A stretch of DNA of 64,000 bases from Chamaelirium japonicum (taxonomy: Eukaryota > Streptophyta > Magnoliopsida > Liliales > Melanthiaceae). This document shows positions 1 to 11,335 of this stretch, one piece after another (within the stretch, counting starts at the first letter, position 1; each line of letters starts with the position of its first letter). The position numbers and the translations under genes are program-made. The notes under the pieces are model-generated. The model was not told the DNA's origin and ran no database searches. It saw only the letters and a program-made list of their open reading frames with translations. The DNA is taken from positions 15,922,251-15,986,250 of the forward strand of contig OX393555.1 of NCBI GenBank assembly GCA_947650365.1. The letters run 5' to 3'.

Positions 1-3000
1 GCACTTAGCCTCAGTGCTGGAAAGAGGCACCACTTTTTGCTTCTTGCTGTGCCAAAATATCAGAGAGTCACCAAGAAGCAAGCAGTACCTAGTGGAGGAG
101 TGGTGTGTAGTCGGATCTCAAGCCTAGTCTGCATCTGAGTAGGCTCGAAGAGTGAGTGAAGAGGATGACGACAGAAATAAGGAGCGAGTAACTGTCCCTT
201 TGAGGTATCGGAGGATCCGAAGAAGAGCACCGTAGTGAACTGAGTGTGGAGCTGCAACAAACTGGCTGACAATACTGACAGCATGTGCAATGTCAGGCCG
301 AGTGATGCAGAGATAAACAACCTGTCCTACAATCTGCATGTACCGAGTGGGATCTGAAAAAGGGACACCATCTGTAGGATATAGCTTCGAGTGAAGCTCA
401 AGAGGGGTATCTAATGTGTGGGTATCTGAGAGGATAGCCCGGCTAAGGATGTCAGAAAGGTACTTTTGCTGAGAGAGCAGAATGTCATCTGCACTGTATG
501 TAACCCCAAGACCGAGAAAGTAGCAAAGAGTACCCAAGTCTTTCATCTAAAACTGGCTCCTTAGGTGCTGCTGAAGATAAGAAATTATAGTAGAATCATC
601 CCCAGTGATGATTATGTCGTTCATGTACAACAATAGGATTACCCGGCCCTGCAGGAACAACCTCACAAACAGAGAGTGGTCCTGACTGCACTAAGAGTAA
701 CCAAGCTCCCTGATAGTATGATAGAACCGCTCAAACCAGGCATGAGGAGCCTGCTTGAGTCCATAAATAACCCAACGAAGATGACATACGTGCTGAGGAG
801 GAACGCGAAGATTGGGAGGAGGATCCATGTAGACAGTCTCAGACAAGTCACCGTGAAGAAAGGAATTCTTCACATCCATCTGAAGAAGGGGTCAGCGACG
901 AATGGTTACAACCACAAGAAGAGCTCGAACGGTGGTCATCTGATCCACCGAAGCCGATGTCTCCTCGTAGTCAATGCCATACTCCTGTGTAAAGCCATGG
1001 GCCACCACCCGAGTCTTGTGTCGCTCAATGGATCCATCAGGTTGGTGCTTGATCTTATAGATCCACTTGCAGCTGACAGGCTCAACGCTAGAGGGCAGTG
1101 GGACAACATCCCAGGTCTGAGTCTACTGAAAGGCCTAGAACTCCTTATCTATAGCCTGATACCACTGAGAAAACTGAACTGTCTCAGAGTATTATCGGGG
1201 CTCCTGATCTGCGTGCACAGTGGTAAGAAAGATAATAAACAGAGGTGAGTAACTATAGACAGAGGCAAATTCAAAGCGGTCAGGAGATCCAGTGTCATGG
1301 CTAAAGCGATTAGGTGGGTGGTGGTGGTGTTGAGGGTAGCGAGGTTGGCACGGATCCATGATCGGTGATGACAGAGCAGGTACAATAGGCGAAAAACCAG
1401 GAGTAAACTCAATAGTAGGAGAGCTGACATCCTCTGAGAAGGAAGGAAACGAAGACACAGGGATAGTCCGACGAGAGTAAATCTGAGGAAAGGGAGAGAC
1501 AACCCGAGGAGGAAAAAGAGGCACGAACGTAGAAGTGGAAGCCTTAGAGGAGTCCCCTAGAGAAGCTAGGGAAACAACTGACAAGGAAGCCAATGGTGCC
1601 GAGGGAGCTGGTGGTGGGGAAGGAGCCTGTGAAACCAGGGGCTCGGAAAAGCCAACAAAGGCGCATGTGTGAGGATAAAGGAGAAGAAACCCCGAGGAGT
1701 GTGAGATCCTGAGTCTTAAGAGAGTAGTATGGCGTATCTTCGACAAAGGAGACATGTCGAGAAGTACGCAAGCGACGAGAAACAGGGTCGTAGTAGCGGT
1801 ATCTCTTGTGCTCAGTGCTGATCCGAAGAAGGATGCACTTAGCTACCTGAGCAAACAGCTTTGTGCACTCATAAGGAGGAAGAACAAAACAGGTGCACCT
1901 AAATGTGCGAAGAGGGCTGTAGTCGGGAGTGGTCGAAAGGAGACACTCGTAAGGAGACAAGTCATTCGGAAGAACCGACAAGGGAGTAATGTTAATAAGT
2001 TGAACTGAGGTCAGAAGAGCCTCAGCCCAGAAGTGTTGAGGTACTAAATCGAAAAGGAGGATAGTACGAGTAGTTGCAAAAATATGACAATGCTTTCGCT
2101 CATTAATGCCATTCCTCTCGTGGATGTGAGGACACGAGTGCTGAAAAAGTGTCTCAAAGGATTGAATAAGACTGCGCATAGCTGTAGATAGATACTCAAT
2201 GGTATAATCTGATAAAAAGATCTTGATACACCGACTAATCTATGTGTGAATCATAGAGGTGAAGTCCTGATAGACTATGAAAATATTCGAGTGACGAAGA
2301 AGAAGGTAAAACCACGTGTAGCGACTGTAATCATCCACAAAGGAGACATAATATAAATACCCATTCATAGAGGGAAGAGAAGAAGGTCCCCAAATATTAG
2401 AGTGAATAAGATCAAAAGGAGCAGAGCTTTGAGAAGTACTAGATAAGAAGGAAAGGGCAACAGCTTTTGCGAGCTTGCAGCCAGTACAAGTAGACAAAGA
2501 CAAAAAAGGACCACGACTTAGAGCTCCATAGTTGAGTAATCTATTAAGTCACGGTTCCGACACATGACTTAGTCTCCTATGCCACAGGTCGACATCAGGA
2601 GAAATAACTCCACAAAACTTAGATGATGACGGAGGCAAAGAGTGAAGAAACTCCATCTGGTAGAGTCCGCATGTCCTATGACCTGCTCCAATCGATCAGC
2701 CAGTACGCAGATCCTGCACAAAACAAGAGGAAGAGGTAAATGTCACAGAACAGCCAGAGTCACACAAAGCACTAATAGAAATCAGGTACATGTAGAGTAT
2801 GGGAGCATGAAGCACTAAGGGTAAAGAGAGGTGACAAGTAGGAACGGAGGCTGAAGTAATGGATCCAGACTATGAGATGGTTAAATGAGAACCATCTGTA
2901 GTGTGGATCGGTGGCAGGTGCATCACAGGCTGACAGGCAGTGAGCAGGGAGGCATCCGAAGTCATGTGGTGTGAGGCGCCCGAATCCAGTATCCAAACAG

Positions 3001-4056
3001 TGGGACTTCCAGAAGAAGCAGAGAAAGCTGAAGTGCTAGGTCCAGGAGCAGTGGCAGACTATTGAGAGAGTCAAAGCTGAGCCAGTTCCTCACGAATGGA
3101 CTATAGCTCGCCAATAGAGGCAGAAGATGCAACAGCAGCAGTGAGAGAAGGTCAACCACGACTATGACCTCTGCCTCAACCTCAATCTCTGTAGGCAAGA
3201 TACTTCTCTGGATGAAGTGAGAAGCAGGTATCCATGAAGTGACCCGGCATCTGATAATAACTGCAGAATGGTCTACCATGGGAATCAGCAGCAGCAAGAG
3301 AAGGCACTGAAGACGCTGGTGGGCCGGAGATGGGTGGGGGAGCAATAGCAAGTACAGCTTGGAGACTGGGTGGAAGAGGTAAGGTCCTGGAGGAAAGAGT
3401 ATGCAGACGAGTCTCCTCGACGACCAGCTCAGCAACAGCCTCATCAAGATGGGGAAGGCAGTCCCGGTGAAGAAGCTAACCCGTCAAAGCACTGAACTCT
3501 GGTCGTAGGGCAGCAAATAGCTGATAGAGCTGAAGTCGCTCCCGGTAGAGCTGGTACTCTAGAGCACGTGACGGGTCAGGAACAGGAGTGAGATCTTGAA
3601 GATCCCGCCAGTAGGAGTGCATCTAACAGTAAAACTGTTGAACGGTCAGCTCCCCCTGCTGTGCCGACTAGGCCTGCGTGAGAAACTGATACTCACGTGC
3701 TCCGTTCTTCTCAACAAAGCAAGCAGTGAGATGTCCCCAAATCGTAGCAGTAGTGGCAAGCCCAACCATGCCTAGGTGAAGAGAATGATCCACAGACGCA
3801 ACTAGGCCTTGATGCGTTGATCGCGAAGGTGCCAAGGACCGTATTCTGCATCGGAAGTAGAAAAGGTGAAAGAGCCATCAAGGTGTCCTCGATGATTGCA
3901 ACCCTCAATGGTAGATTCCACCGTGGCTGACCATGCTGGCCAGTCGAAAGTCTCTTGGAAAAGAAAGTCTGTGGTGAACGGGAGAAAATCCCATGGAATC
4001 TCATAGGGATCCACCGGATGAGACGGCAGAGTCGTCATCGAAGAAGTTGAGGACAT
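1..4056 (-). pseudogene. decayed copia gag-pol polyprotein
   Basis: The gag start is an ATG at 4056 (MSSTSSMTTL...), followed by a gag N-terminus with the WDF/DWPAW aromatic pattern. The protease signature DSGASHHMT is intact at about 2970-2995. A GAG-pre-integrase segment with the DLWHRRLSH pattern and CTGCKLAKA lies at about 2440-2620. The integrase core (FVDDYSRYTW) lies at about 2150-2400 and continues with shifts to about 1750. A proline- and serine-rich linker follows. RT motifs follow: KNSFLHGDLSETVYMDPPP near 830-875, IYGLKQAPHAWFERF near 720-770, and LGLGVTYSADDILLSQQKYL near 440-510. The region 1-320 is the start of RNase H (TRPDIAHAVSIVSQF). The RT catalytic YVDD box reads YMND at about 612-632, which should abolish activity. 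In a live element this protein would package and reverse-transcribe the element RNA in cytoplasmic particles and integrate the cDNA. At least six frame changes or stops separate the blocks. Confidence 0.9.
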
Positions 4057-4097
4057 GTCCAAAGAGAGGCTGATGCACAAAGATCGCAGGAGCTAGA

Positions 4098-4413
4098 GGC
4101 GCACGGAGAGGGCATGAAGAAGATTACACGGGGCGGGGTAGGGCGCTGGCTGTGGGTGCGAGGAGAGGCGTGCGGGGCATGGAGTGTAGAAGAGGAGGGG
4201 TCGGGAGCAGGGAAGAAAGGGTCGCACGGTCTGTGGGCTGTAGGTGCGTTGTGCGCGCGGGGAGCAGGGTTGCGCGGGCTGCAGGTGCATTGCGCACAGG
4301 GGAGAAAGGGTCGCGCGCAAAGGACAAGTGTCGCGCGCAGGGGAGAAAGGGTTGCGTGGGTCTGCAGGTGCATCGCGCGCGTGGGGAGAAGGCTTGTGCG
4401 GTACTGGGCTGCA
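4098..4413 (-). repeat. GC-rich tandem repeats in the copia-1 leader
   Basis: Between the gag start and the nested insertion lies a block of imperfect repeats built on GGGGAGAAAGGGTYGCG and CTGCAGGTGCATYGCGC. Open frames on both strands here come from the GC-rich repeats and carry no recognisable domain, so no gene is called. Confidence 0.7.
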
Positions 4414-4418
4414 GGGAA
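4414..4418. repeat. left target-site duplication (gggaa) of the nested long-LTR element
   Basis: The five bases gggaa directly precede the TGTAACGACC start of the left LTR and recur at 16659-16663 directly after the right LTR end TGTTACA. Confidence 0.92.
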
Positions 4419-5644
4419 TGTAACGACCGCAAAATTTAAAATATTAAAAATTACAATTTTACCTTGTTATGAGATAATATTTAATATTGACATCTCAGTG
4501 TTCGCACCATCGATATGATTCCAACGGATCTTGTTTCACTCGAATCCAACTTTCGGACCAATAATTATAGCCACTTAAATATTCTAATTTCTCCTAAATT
4601 AAATCGGACGTAATTCTGTAGTATAAACCTACACTAAGATACCCAGGTACGAGGCATAACAACCAACTAATTTTCTGGATTTTTAGAAAAGAAAATAATA
4701 TCTTTCAGATGTGAAATGAACTTATTACAATTTATTAGGATGAATAAATAAATAAAATAGCAAATTAGGTATAGATCTGGTACCAAATCAGCTAGCCATG
4801 CACAAGTCTTTGGGGTTATTCAAATAAGTGGGCATAATGCGACTGTGCCTCTTCACCAGTGCACCATCACCTCAAACGGCCGATCTCCGACACCATCACC
4901 AGCGCAACAACGCCATGACCCGATCTGACCCCCAGAGCCTTTCTCTCTCTATATCACTCTTGTGTATGACTGCCGGTCACCAACTCGGCAGGCCACCCAT
5001 CCAAGAACCTAGAGCCTCTCTTCTCGGCTCTCTCTCTCTCTAACTCTCTACTTTTCTCTCCCTAGCTCTCAACATCTCTCTTTCTAAAGAGTGTGTGCGA
5101 TGAGTGTAAAGATGATGACCATGAGCCGCTTTATTTACCTGTGCCTCTCTCCTCACTCTCTCTCTCTGATTCTCCTCACTTTTAGCGAGTAGCATGCGAG
5201 GGTAGAGAGTGCGAGTTTGTTTGGGAGTAGTGTGCAGATGAAGACGTAAGAAACTACAGAATCAACTAACTTACTAACTGTTGACCGACCGACTGACTTA
5301 TTAACTTATTTTATTATTATCTATTTATTTATTTAATTATATTACATCCATAATAACAATCACCTGTCAATGATAGTCGGACAGCACAATGGTCGGCAAA
5401 GCCGCCTGTATTCTGACGATCATCGAAAGTGGTCGTCATAACCATTTGAGTATTTCCGTGAACTCATTGAATTATTATTATTAATTAGAATTTTATCTGC
5501 TTTAATTACTTCTGATAGCGATTACCCATTAATGTCAGTCGGACAAAGCAATGGACGGCCGAGCCGCCAGCATCCGACGATCATTAAGAGTAGTCTCCAT
5601 CCGAAGAAATAATGATCTCGGTTGAATATTCATTTTAGTATTTC

Positions 5645-5800
5645 ATTTATACTGGTCCTTTTCCAGTGCCAGTTATTTTATACTGGTCCTTTTCCAGTGC
5701 TTTTTATTTTATTTTATACTGGTCCTTTTCCAGTGCCTTTTATTTTTATACTGGTCCTTTTCCAGTGCTTTTTCCAGTTCCTTTTATATTGGTTCAGTTA
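5645..5800 (+). repeat. short tandem repeats, unit TACTGGTCCTTTTCCAGTGC
   Basis: Four full units and one partial unit are spaced by T-rich linkers. Each unit has a small dyad, ACTGG...CCAGT. The array is also present in the other LTR at about 14880-15025, so it is a structural part of the LTR. Confidence 0.85.
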
Positions 5801-6134
5801 AGCATGTAATTATTATTGTAAATCAAGCAAATGGATGAGTGATGTTGAGTACGAGTGTACTTGGGGAACCCTAGGGTGACACAGCCCCTCCCCTTCTATA
5901 GATCTTTCTTTAGATATCTCTCTTTTTCTCGGTAATCGCATAAGCAAACAGAATTGTGAACTGTTAGATAAAGGCTGGTGTTACCCCTCAAATGAATTGG
6001 AAGCCATCCTATACATCAAAACTATTTACACACTACGGGAGATCACTACTTTGGCCAAGGTAAGTTCCACTAGACTTTACTAACTTGGCACCACCAAACT
6101 AAATAAATTGTAGTTTAACGGTGAATATGGTATC

Positions 6135-6468
6135 TGTAACATCCGCCCCAAACACACAAGATTTTGTCCGCTTTGTCCGTGCCCGCACGAGGACTTCCCA
6201 GGGGGTCACCCATCCTGGTACTACTCTCGCCCGAGCACGCTTAACTACGGAGTTCTTACGAATTCCGTAGCGGCGCACGGTTTTAAAACGCGTCTTCTAT
6301 GTTTGGGAGGGGAAATTATATAAGTAGCTCAGGATTTCCTTCTCTCCAGGCGATGTGGGGCTAACTCATGGCCTTGTACACCTCACCTCACCTCACCTCA
6401 CCTCATCCATCTTGGCATTCCCGCCTCAGGAGTCTTGGCTATTGGCCTATTGGATCTTGGTCGTCACA
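6135..6468 (-). repeat. Cassandra LTR, left copy (3' LTR)
   Basis: The minus strand starts TGTGACGACC and ends GGATGTTACA. It contains a 5S-like stretch and a CCTCA microsatellite near 6382-6405. Confidence 0.93.
6178..6275 (-). other. 5S rRNA-like domain in Cassandra LTR (left copy)
   Basis: The reverse complement contains the 5S rRNA internal-promoter segments: box A AGTTAAGCGTGC (6235-6246), then GGGCGAGAGTAGTACCAGG, then box C AGGATGGGTGACC (6204-6216) and CTGGGAAGTCCTCGTG. The order and spacing match plant 5S rRNA. The 5' third is diverged from true 5S, so it is a 5S-derived Pol III-type promoter and not a ribosomal gene. Confidence 0.92.
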
Positions 6469-6548
6469 ATCCACCCCCCTTAGGGCTACACGTCCTCGTG
6501 TAGGGTTAGACCCCCCCATAGCGAGGAGAACCGGCTCTGATACCATTT

Positions 6549-6889
6549 TGTAACATCCGCCCCAAACACACAAGATTTTGTCCGCTTTGCCCGTGCCCGC
6601 ACGAGGACTTCCCAGGGGGTCACCCATCCTGGTACTACTCTCGCCCGAGCACGCTTAACTACGGAGTTCTTACGAATTCCGTAGCGGCGCACGGTTTTAA
6701 AACGCGTCTTCTATGTTTGGGAGGGGAAATTATATAAGTAGCTCAGGATTTCCTTCTCTCCAGGCGATGTGGGGCTAACTCATGGCCTTGTACACCTCAC
6801 CTCACCTCACCTCACCTCATCCATCTTGGCATTCCCGCCTCAGGAGTCTTGGCTCTTGGCTATTGGCCTATTGGATCTTGGTCGTCACA
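6549..6889 (-). repeat. Cassandra LTR, right copy (5' LTR)
   Basis: Near-identical to the left copy, with an extra GGCTCTT-type 7-bp repeat near 6851-6860. Confidence 0.93.
6592..6690 (-). other. 5S rRNA-like domain in Cassandra LTR (right copy)
   Basis: Same 5S-like sequence as in the left LTR, with box C at 6618-6630 and box A at 6649-6660. As the 5' LTR it is the copy that would start element RNA synthesis on the minus strand. Confidence 0.92.
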
Positions 6890-7020
6890 GTATCCATAAA
6901 ATTAAATTATATTTTATTGAAACATCTTAAATCATTTGTTTTAGTATATGTCATTATTTAATCTTATTCACATTGTGAAGAGTGAAAACTATATGGTTTG
7001 ATGAAAGTAACTGGCCTCGG

Positions 7021-7500
7021 TTAAAAGGAAATTCTAAAGTGTGACTACCCACTGATTGGGTACGGGTCCCGCATGTGTGATATGGGGCCATGAACCCACT
7101 CATGCATAATCTGAATAAAGTAGGTAGGGCAACGGGGTTGGGCTTGCGGTAAAGCCAAGGCCTAGTAGTCTACCTCTGGTGGGCATGCGGTAAAGCCAAG
7201 GCCTAGTAGTCCATTCTTGGGTAATGATCACGAAAAGGAAATCCTCGGTTGAGGTGGAATTCTAGAAAAGTGTAACTATCCACTGATTGGGTAGGGGTCC
7301 TGTGTACATAATATGGGACCGTGAATCCCCGCTCATGTATAATCCGAATAAAGTAGGTAGGGCAACGGGGTTGGGCATGCGGTAAAGCCAAGGCCTAGTA
7401 GTCTACCCCTGGGTAGGCATGCGGTAAAGCCAAGGCCTAGTAGTCCACTCCTGGGTAATGACCCGGAAAAGGAAATCCTCGGTTGAGGTTTACTGGCGGT
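7021..7500 (+). repeat. two ~240-bp tandem repeats with internal 40-bp repeats
   Basis: The phrase GGTAAAGCCAAGGCCTAGTA occurs four times, alternating with CACTGATTGGGTA and GTAGGGCAACGGGGTTGGGC. The same arrangement exists in the 3' LTR at about 15489-15965. Short minus-strand frames here are repeat artefacts. Confidence 0.85.
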
Positions 7501-8186
7501 GTGCCAGGGTTTTCGGTTGTCGGATCTGGTAGAAAACCGACAGGTTCACAAGTCATTTCAATCAGATTATATGCTTCTGTTCCTTGTGATTGCTATTGGT
7601 ATGCCATGGTTTTTAGTTGTCGGATCTGGTAGAAAACAGATAGATTTGTAGATCATGTAATTATATAAAATTCATATGTTCCTTGTAATTGTTATTTCTC
7701 TGCAAGCCTGTTAAGTTATTTTCTATTACATGCTTTATTAATTAATCCAAACATCTTGGTCGATATTATTCAAGATATATATTTAACGTTGCTAAGATTT
7801 GTTTAGTGTGGTGGTAGTTTTGGGCTTACAAAATCATTTTGGTTTCTGAGGCATTTTTATCCTTGTGAAAATGCGTTAGGTTGCAATGGAGGATTTGGTG
7901 CCCAGAGGAAAGATTCGGAGTAGAGAGTCATGCACAAAGATGAATCAACAAGAATGTTATATTCATTGATGTAAATAATGAACATGTATAAATATTATGA
8001 TATTTTAAGGATTCTTGTTGTGGTGGCATAGATAGAAAAGAATCTTGCTCTGAATTACTGCTTACTCTGTTTCTCTTAATATTAAGAAAGAAAAATATAT
8101 TACCTTATTAATAATCCGTGCTTTGGGCAGTCCAGAAGAAAAAGAATTTTTTTTTTTGGGCAATCCTTGGTGCGGGGTGTTACAGG

Positions 8187-8203
8187 TGGTATCAGAGCAT
8201 AGG
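8187..8203 (+). other. primer-binding site (tRNA-Met type)
   Basis: TGGTATCAGAGCATAGG lies two bases after the 5' LTR end, where the primer-binding site is expected, and matches the 3' end complement of plant initiator tRNA-Met used by many plant LTR elements. Confidence 0.88.
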
Positions 8204-8931
8204 GATATGATCTTAGGGATTTTCTTAGGTTAAGAGTTTGAATCTTGGATTCATCCTTCCAGAGTTTTAAGTTCTAGTAATACTAGAGTATTTTCCATAG
8301 ATAACGTAGAGGCTGATTTGGTAGGATTAAGTTGAATAACGTAATGAGAGTATTTGGAGCAGATGTAAGGATGAGATTTCATTGCTTAATTGCTCTTAAA
8401 GAATTGGATTATGATAATCGGTACTTGAGAAATTCGTCCATACTTGAGAAATTGATTGACTAATGCTTGAGTACTTAAATTGTATTCTACAGATTCATAA
8501 GGGATACGATTATCTTAGAACTTAGATGCTAGTTAAGTACACAAGATTAACTTCCAGCATAGAGTCATCTAATTTGGAGCCATCTGAATAATTCACGAGT
8601 TATTATGTACTAGCTACTATTCTAAGGATATGTATTTAAAGTGTATAAGTGCATGCTTTAAAATTAAAAACCCTAAAAGTAATATTGAGTTCCTTAGCAC
8701 AAGTACAACGATAAAATCAATATAAAAGTATAAGTTATTGTGATCTTTTTAGTGACAACATGTTGATCAAGGTTTAGATATTTGTATTTAGTTAGAAACA
8801 TAGTGAATTGGATTAGAAGAATGTATCTGACAGAGTTGATGTATTTTATAACAGTGATTTTCGATTAGAGACTTAGTCGGTGTTCTTGGATCTTCAAAAG
8901 AAATTGGTTTCTCTTAAAGCTATGGCAACTG

Positions 8932-11335
8932 ATGCGATCTAAATTAATCCTAAATTAAGGGGTAAATTTGATCTAAATTATAACTCGCAAGTGCACGAAT
9001 CGCTTTGTAGGAGCGGTACGTATTACGAGGTCGATCCCACAGGGATTGCTAATGAGGGGAGCGGTCTAATCTAGGGTTATTAACTATTTAACCTAAATTA
9101 CTTAATGAGCAATGTTGTTGATTTGGTTTTATAAGACTGTGACGGAAAAATAAACTAAACAGGATTAAAGCATGCAATTTAAATAAGGTAGTGCGGTGCA
9201 GTGTGGAAGTTCGGATATGGATGAGATACTAAGGCGGTCGAATCCACCGCTAGATCCTTATAGATGCTAAGTTTAAATTATGGTGTTCTAAATTTATGCG
9301 AGTAGCATGCGGGAAACAAATCCCGTGCTTTCTCGAGATGCGATCGTTAAAGCTTTAATACGAGATTAATGACATAAGCATGATTTAATTTCAAGCATAG
9401 AGTAATAAAGCAGAGCATCGATTGTCTAAATAGAGCACAATGGATCAAAGCTAATATAGCAGAGCATCGATTGTCAAGATTAAGCACAATGGATCTAAGC
9501 TTTAATTATACAATGAAACTGGGCTTTGATTAACAAGATGACTAACGTTAACTACAAGGCATGCATGACAATACCATGTGAGAACTATTAAATCATCATA
9601 GCAAATCCGAAATTAAATCATATATTATCGATGAAAAGCTCGGCATAGAACACATAAAATAAACTAACATCTATTATGATCTAGGGTTTCATCTCGGCCT
9701 TAGTATGTAGTTTAGCTAGACATGAGTTTTGTTACATCAAAGGAAAGACTGGAAATAAACGAAGTACAGATCATCGTTGAAGATTGCTCCGTGGACTTCG
9801 CTTGCCTCGACATGTTCCTCGATGCTTTCTCTGCTTCGGCTTGATCACGACGTAGCCTTGATGATGGTGCGATGACGGCTCGGATGGTGGACGAATGACG
9901 GATGATGGCCGCCGGCGATGCGAAGATGGATCGAGATGGTGGCTCAAGGAAGGGTTTTTCGGAGGTGGTAGATAGCTAAGGTGGTGGATGATTGGTTCGG
10001 TCGTCCAAAAGCCTCCCTTGTTTTCTCGAGCCCCCCTTTTTATAGGAGAGAGAGAGAGTCCGGTGGTGAGAGAGAGATAAGGAAAGTTTGAAAGAAAAGA
10101 AAGAGAAAGAGAGACATTCGGTTGGGGGAGATCGGGCTAGAAAGATAGTATCAGATTAGATCGGGTAAGGAGAATAGAGAGAAGTTCGGTGATGGGGTTG
10201 ACGTGCATGGCTCGGGTAGTTAGAGAGAAAAGGAAAGAGATTTAGAGAGAGAGAAGATCGGGTAGGCTGGTTCGGTTGAGAGAGAGAGCTGTGCGGACTA
10301 GAGAGAGAAAGTAGGAAGAGAGAGAGTGGATCCGGGAGAGAGAACGTGGACCGATCGGGTAAGGAAAGAGAGAGATAAGTTCGGCTGGGTCCTCGGGATC
10401 CGGTTGCTAAGTTGGGCATCTAGAGAGAAGATCGGGTGAGAGTAGGAGACGCCAGACGGGATCAGCATGGGTTCGCTGTGCATGGGCTGCATCACGGAAG
10501 GGACGGCCGTGATCGAGTCGAACGGGTAAGGGTGAGAGGGCTGCGATCAGGTTCAGCTGCATGGTTTAAATGGGACGGACGGCTGTGATTTGGATTGCCA
10601 AGTTGTGCGGGTGTGATGGGGGTATCCGGATGGGAAACGAACGGCTGTATGGGTTTGGTTCGGTTTTGCACATGCATATGCATGCATGGCTGTTGGGAAT
10701 AGTAAGGGACGGCTGCGATCGGGTGAGAACAGACGGCTGCGATCTGATCCAAGGGATGGCTGTGATGCTGGGTTTGCATGGGATAGGTGGGATTGGATGA
10801 GAGAATCCGGGTAGAGAAAGAAATGAAATCCGGACGGCTGCGATTAAATTGGACGGGTAATTAAGGGTGGATGCATGCATGCATGGTGGATGTGGTGAGG
10901 GGTTTGAAGGCATGGCCGGTCGGTTAGGGAATGGACGGCTATGGTCTTGTGAGGCATCAGAAGGGAAGGATCGAAAGAAAAGAACACGATAGGCTTAGGT
11001 AACCATCCAAGCCGTTCGAACTCGTCAAGTCCTTGGCATTTGCACAGTCCTTCAGTGATCCGAAGCTAGAAATATGTTGAGCTGGTGACATCAGATCGCC
11101 CGACTCAAATAATTGTTCTTTTCTGCATCCCTCGTCATAAGGGCCTCCAAACGGTTTGTACAACCTCCATCAATTCGCCGCGAGAATATCCACGGCTTGG
11201 TCATGAAGTCCTTGAGCTGACTGCATCGAAAACCGGATCGATTACCTGAAAGACACACATGAAATAACGCTTGTCAGGTTTAAACACGATTATCGATAAA
11301 AGGATAATTTGGACTTTCGGGCCCTGTATCTTTCA
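8932..11335. mobile_element. probable foreign insertion inside the long-LTR element (ends approximate)
   Basis: It begins TGATGCGATCTAAATTAATC and soon reads CTCGCAAGTGCACGAATCG...GGTCGATCCCACAGGGATT, a phrase widespread in plant LTR-type repeats. It includes a 65-bp tandem duplication (about 9415-9495), a GA-rich block (10045-10350) and an array of GACGGCTG motifs (10500-10945). Composition changes on both sides. I could not find a clean TSD or matching termini, so the class (solo LTR or other) is uncertain. Confidence 0.45.
10045..10350. repeat. GA-rich low-complexity block
   Basis: Runs of GAGA alternate with TCGGGTAAGG-like phrases. The minus-strand proline- and serine-rich frames here are composition artefacts. 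Confidence 0.75.

Larger units (their letters stand above)
6130..6894 (-). mobile_element. Cassandra TRIM retrotransposon with 5-bp TSD
   Basis: The element proper is 6135-6889 and the TSD gtatc lies at 6130-6134 and 6890-6894. The paralogous empty site is visible in the other LTR (atagtatccatg at about 15360). Two terminal repeats (6135-6468 and 6549-6889) flank only 80 bp. On the minus strand the 80 bp begin with AATGGTATCAGAGCC, a tRNA-Met primer-binding site next to the LTR, and end with the purine tract AAGGGGGGTGGAT, giving minus orientation. The LTRs contain 5S rRNA-like sequence, which is the defining feature of Cassandra. The LTR copies differ by about one substitution and a 7-bp indel, so the insertion is recent. 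The element has no coding capacity and depends on other elements' enzymes. Confidence 0.95.
4419..8184 (+). repeat. 5' LTR of the long-LTR element (3,766 bp, with nested Cassandra)
   Basis: It is colinear with the 3' LTR except for two events. It carries the 755-bp Cassandra plus its 5-bp TSD at 6130-6889, and it lacks about 1.37 kb that the other LTR has at roughly 12706-14077. The deletion joint is near 4838-4848. The lost part contains the only obvious TATA-like box, so this LTR probably cannot drive transcription of the element. The two LTRs differ by many substitutions, so the insertion is not very recent. Confidence 0.9.

Noticed and set aside
1..4056. Integrated pararetrovirus
   Set aside because: Domain order protease-integrase-RT and LTR/primer-site structure identify a copia retrotransposon; no movement-protein or coat-protein signs.
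4093..4439. Overlapping Cys/Arg- and Pro-rich frames on both strands
   Set aside because: They come from GC-rich tandem repeats in the copia leader; no domain and no consistent frame.
5645..5800. CRISPR-like regularly spaced repeats
   Set aside because: Plant nuclear LTR, spacers are T-rich and similar, and the array is copied in both LTRs.
6178..6690. Two 5S rRNA genes
   Set aside because: The 5S-like sequence is within Cassandra LTRs, is diverged in its 5' third, and has no tandem 5S spacer organisation.
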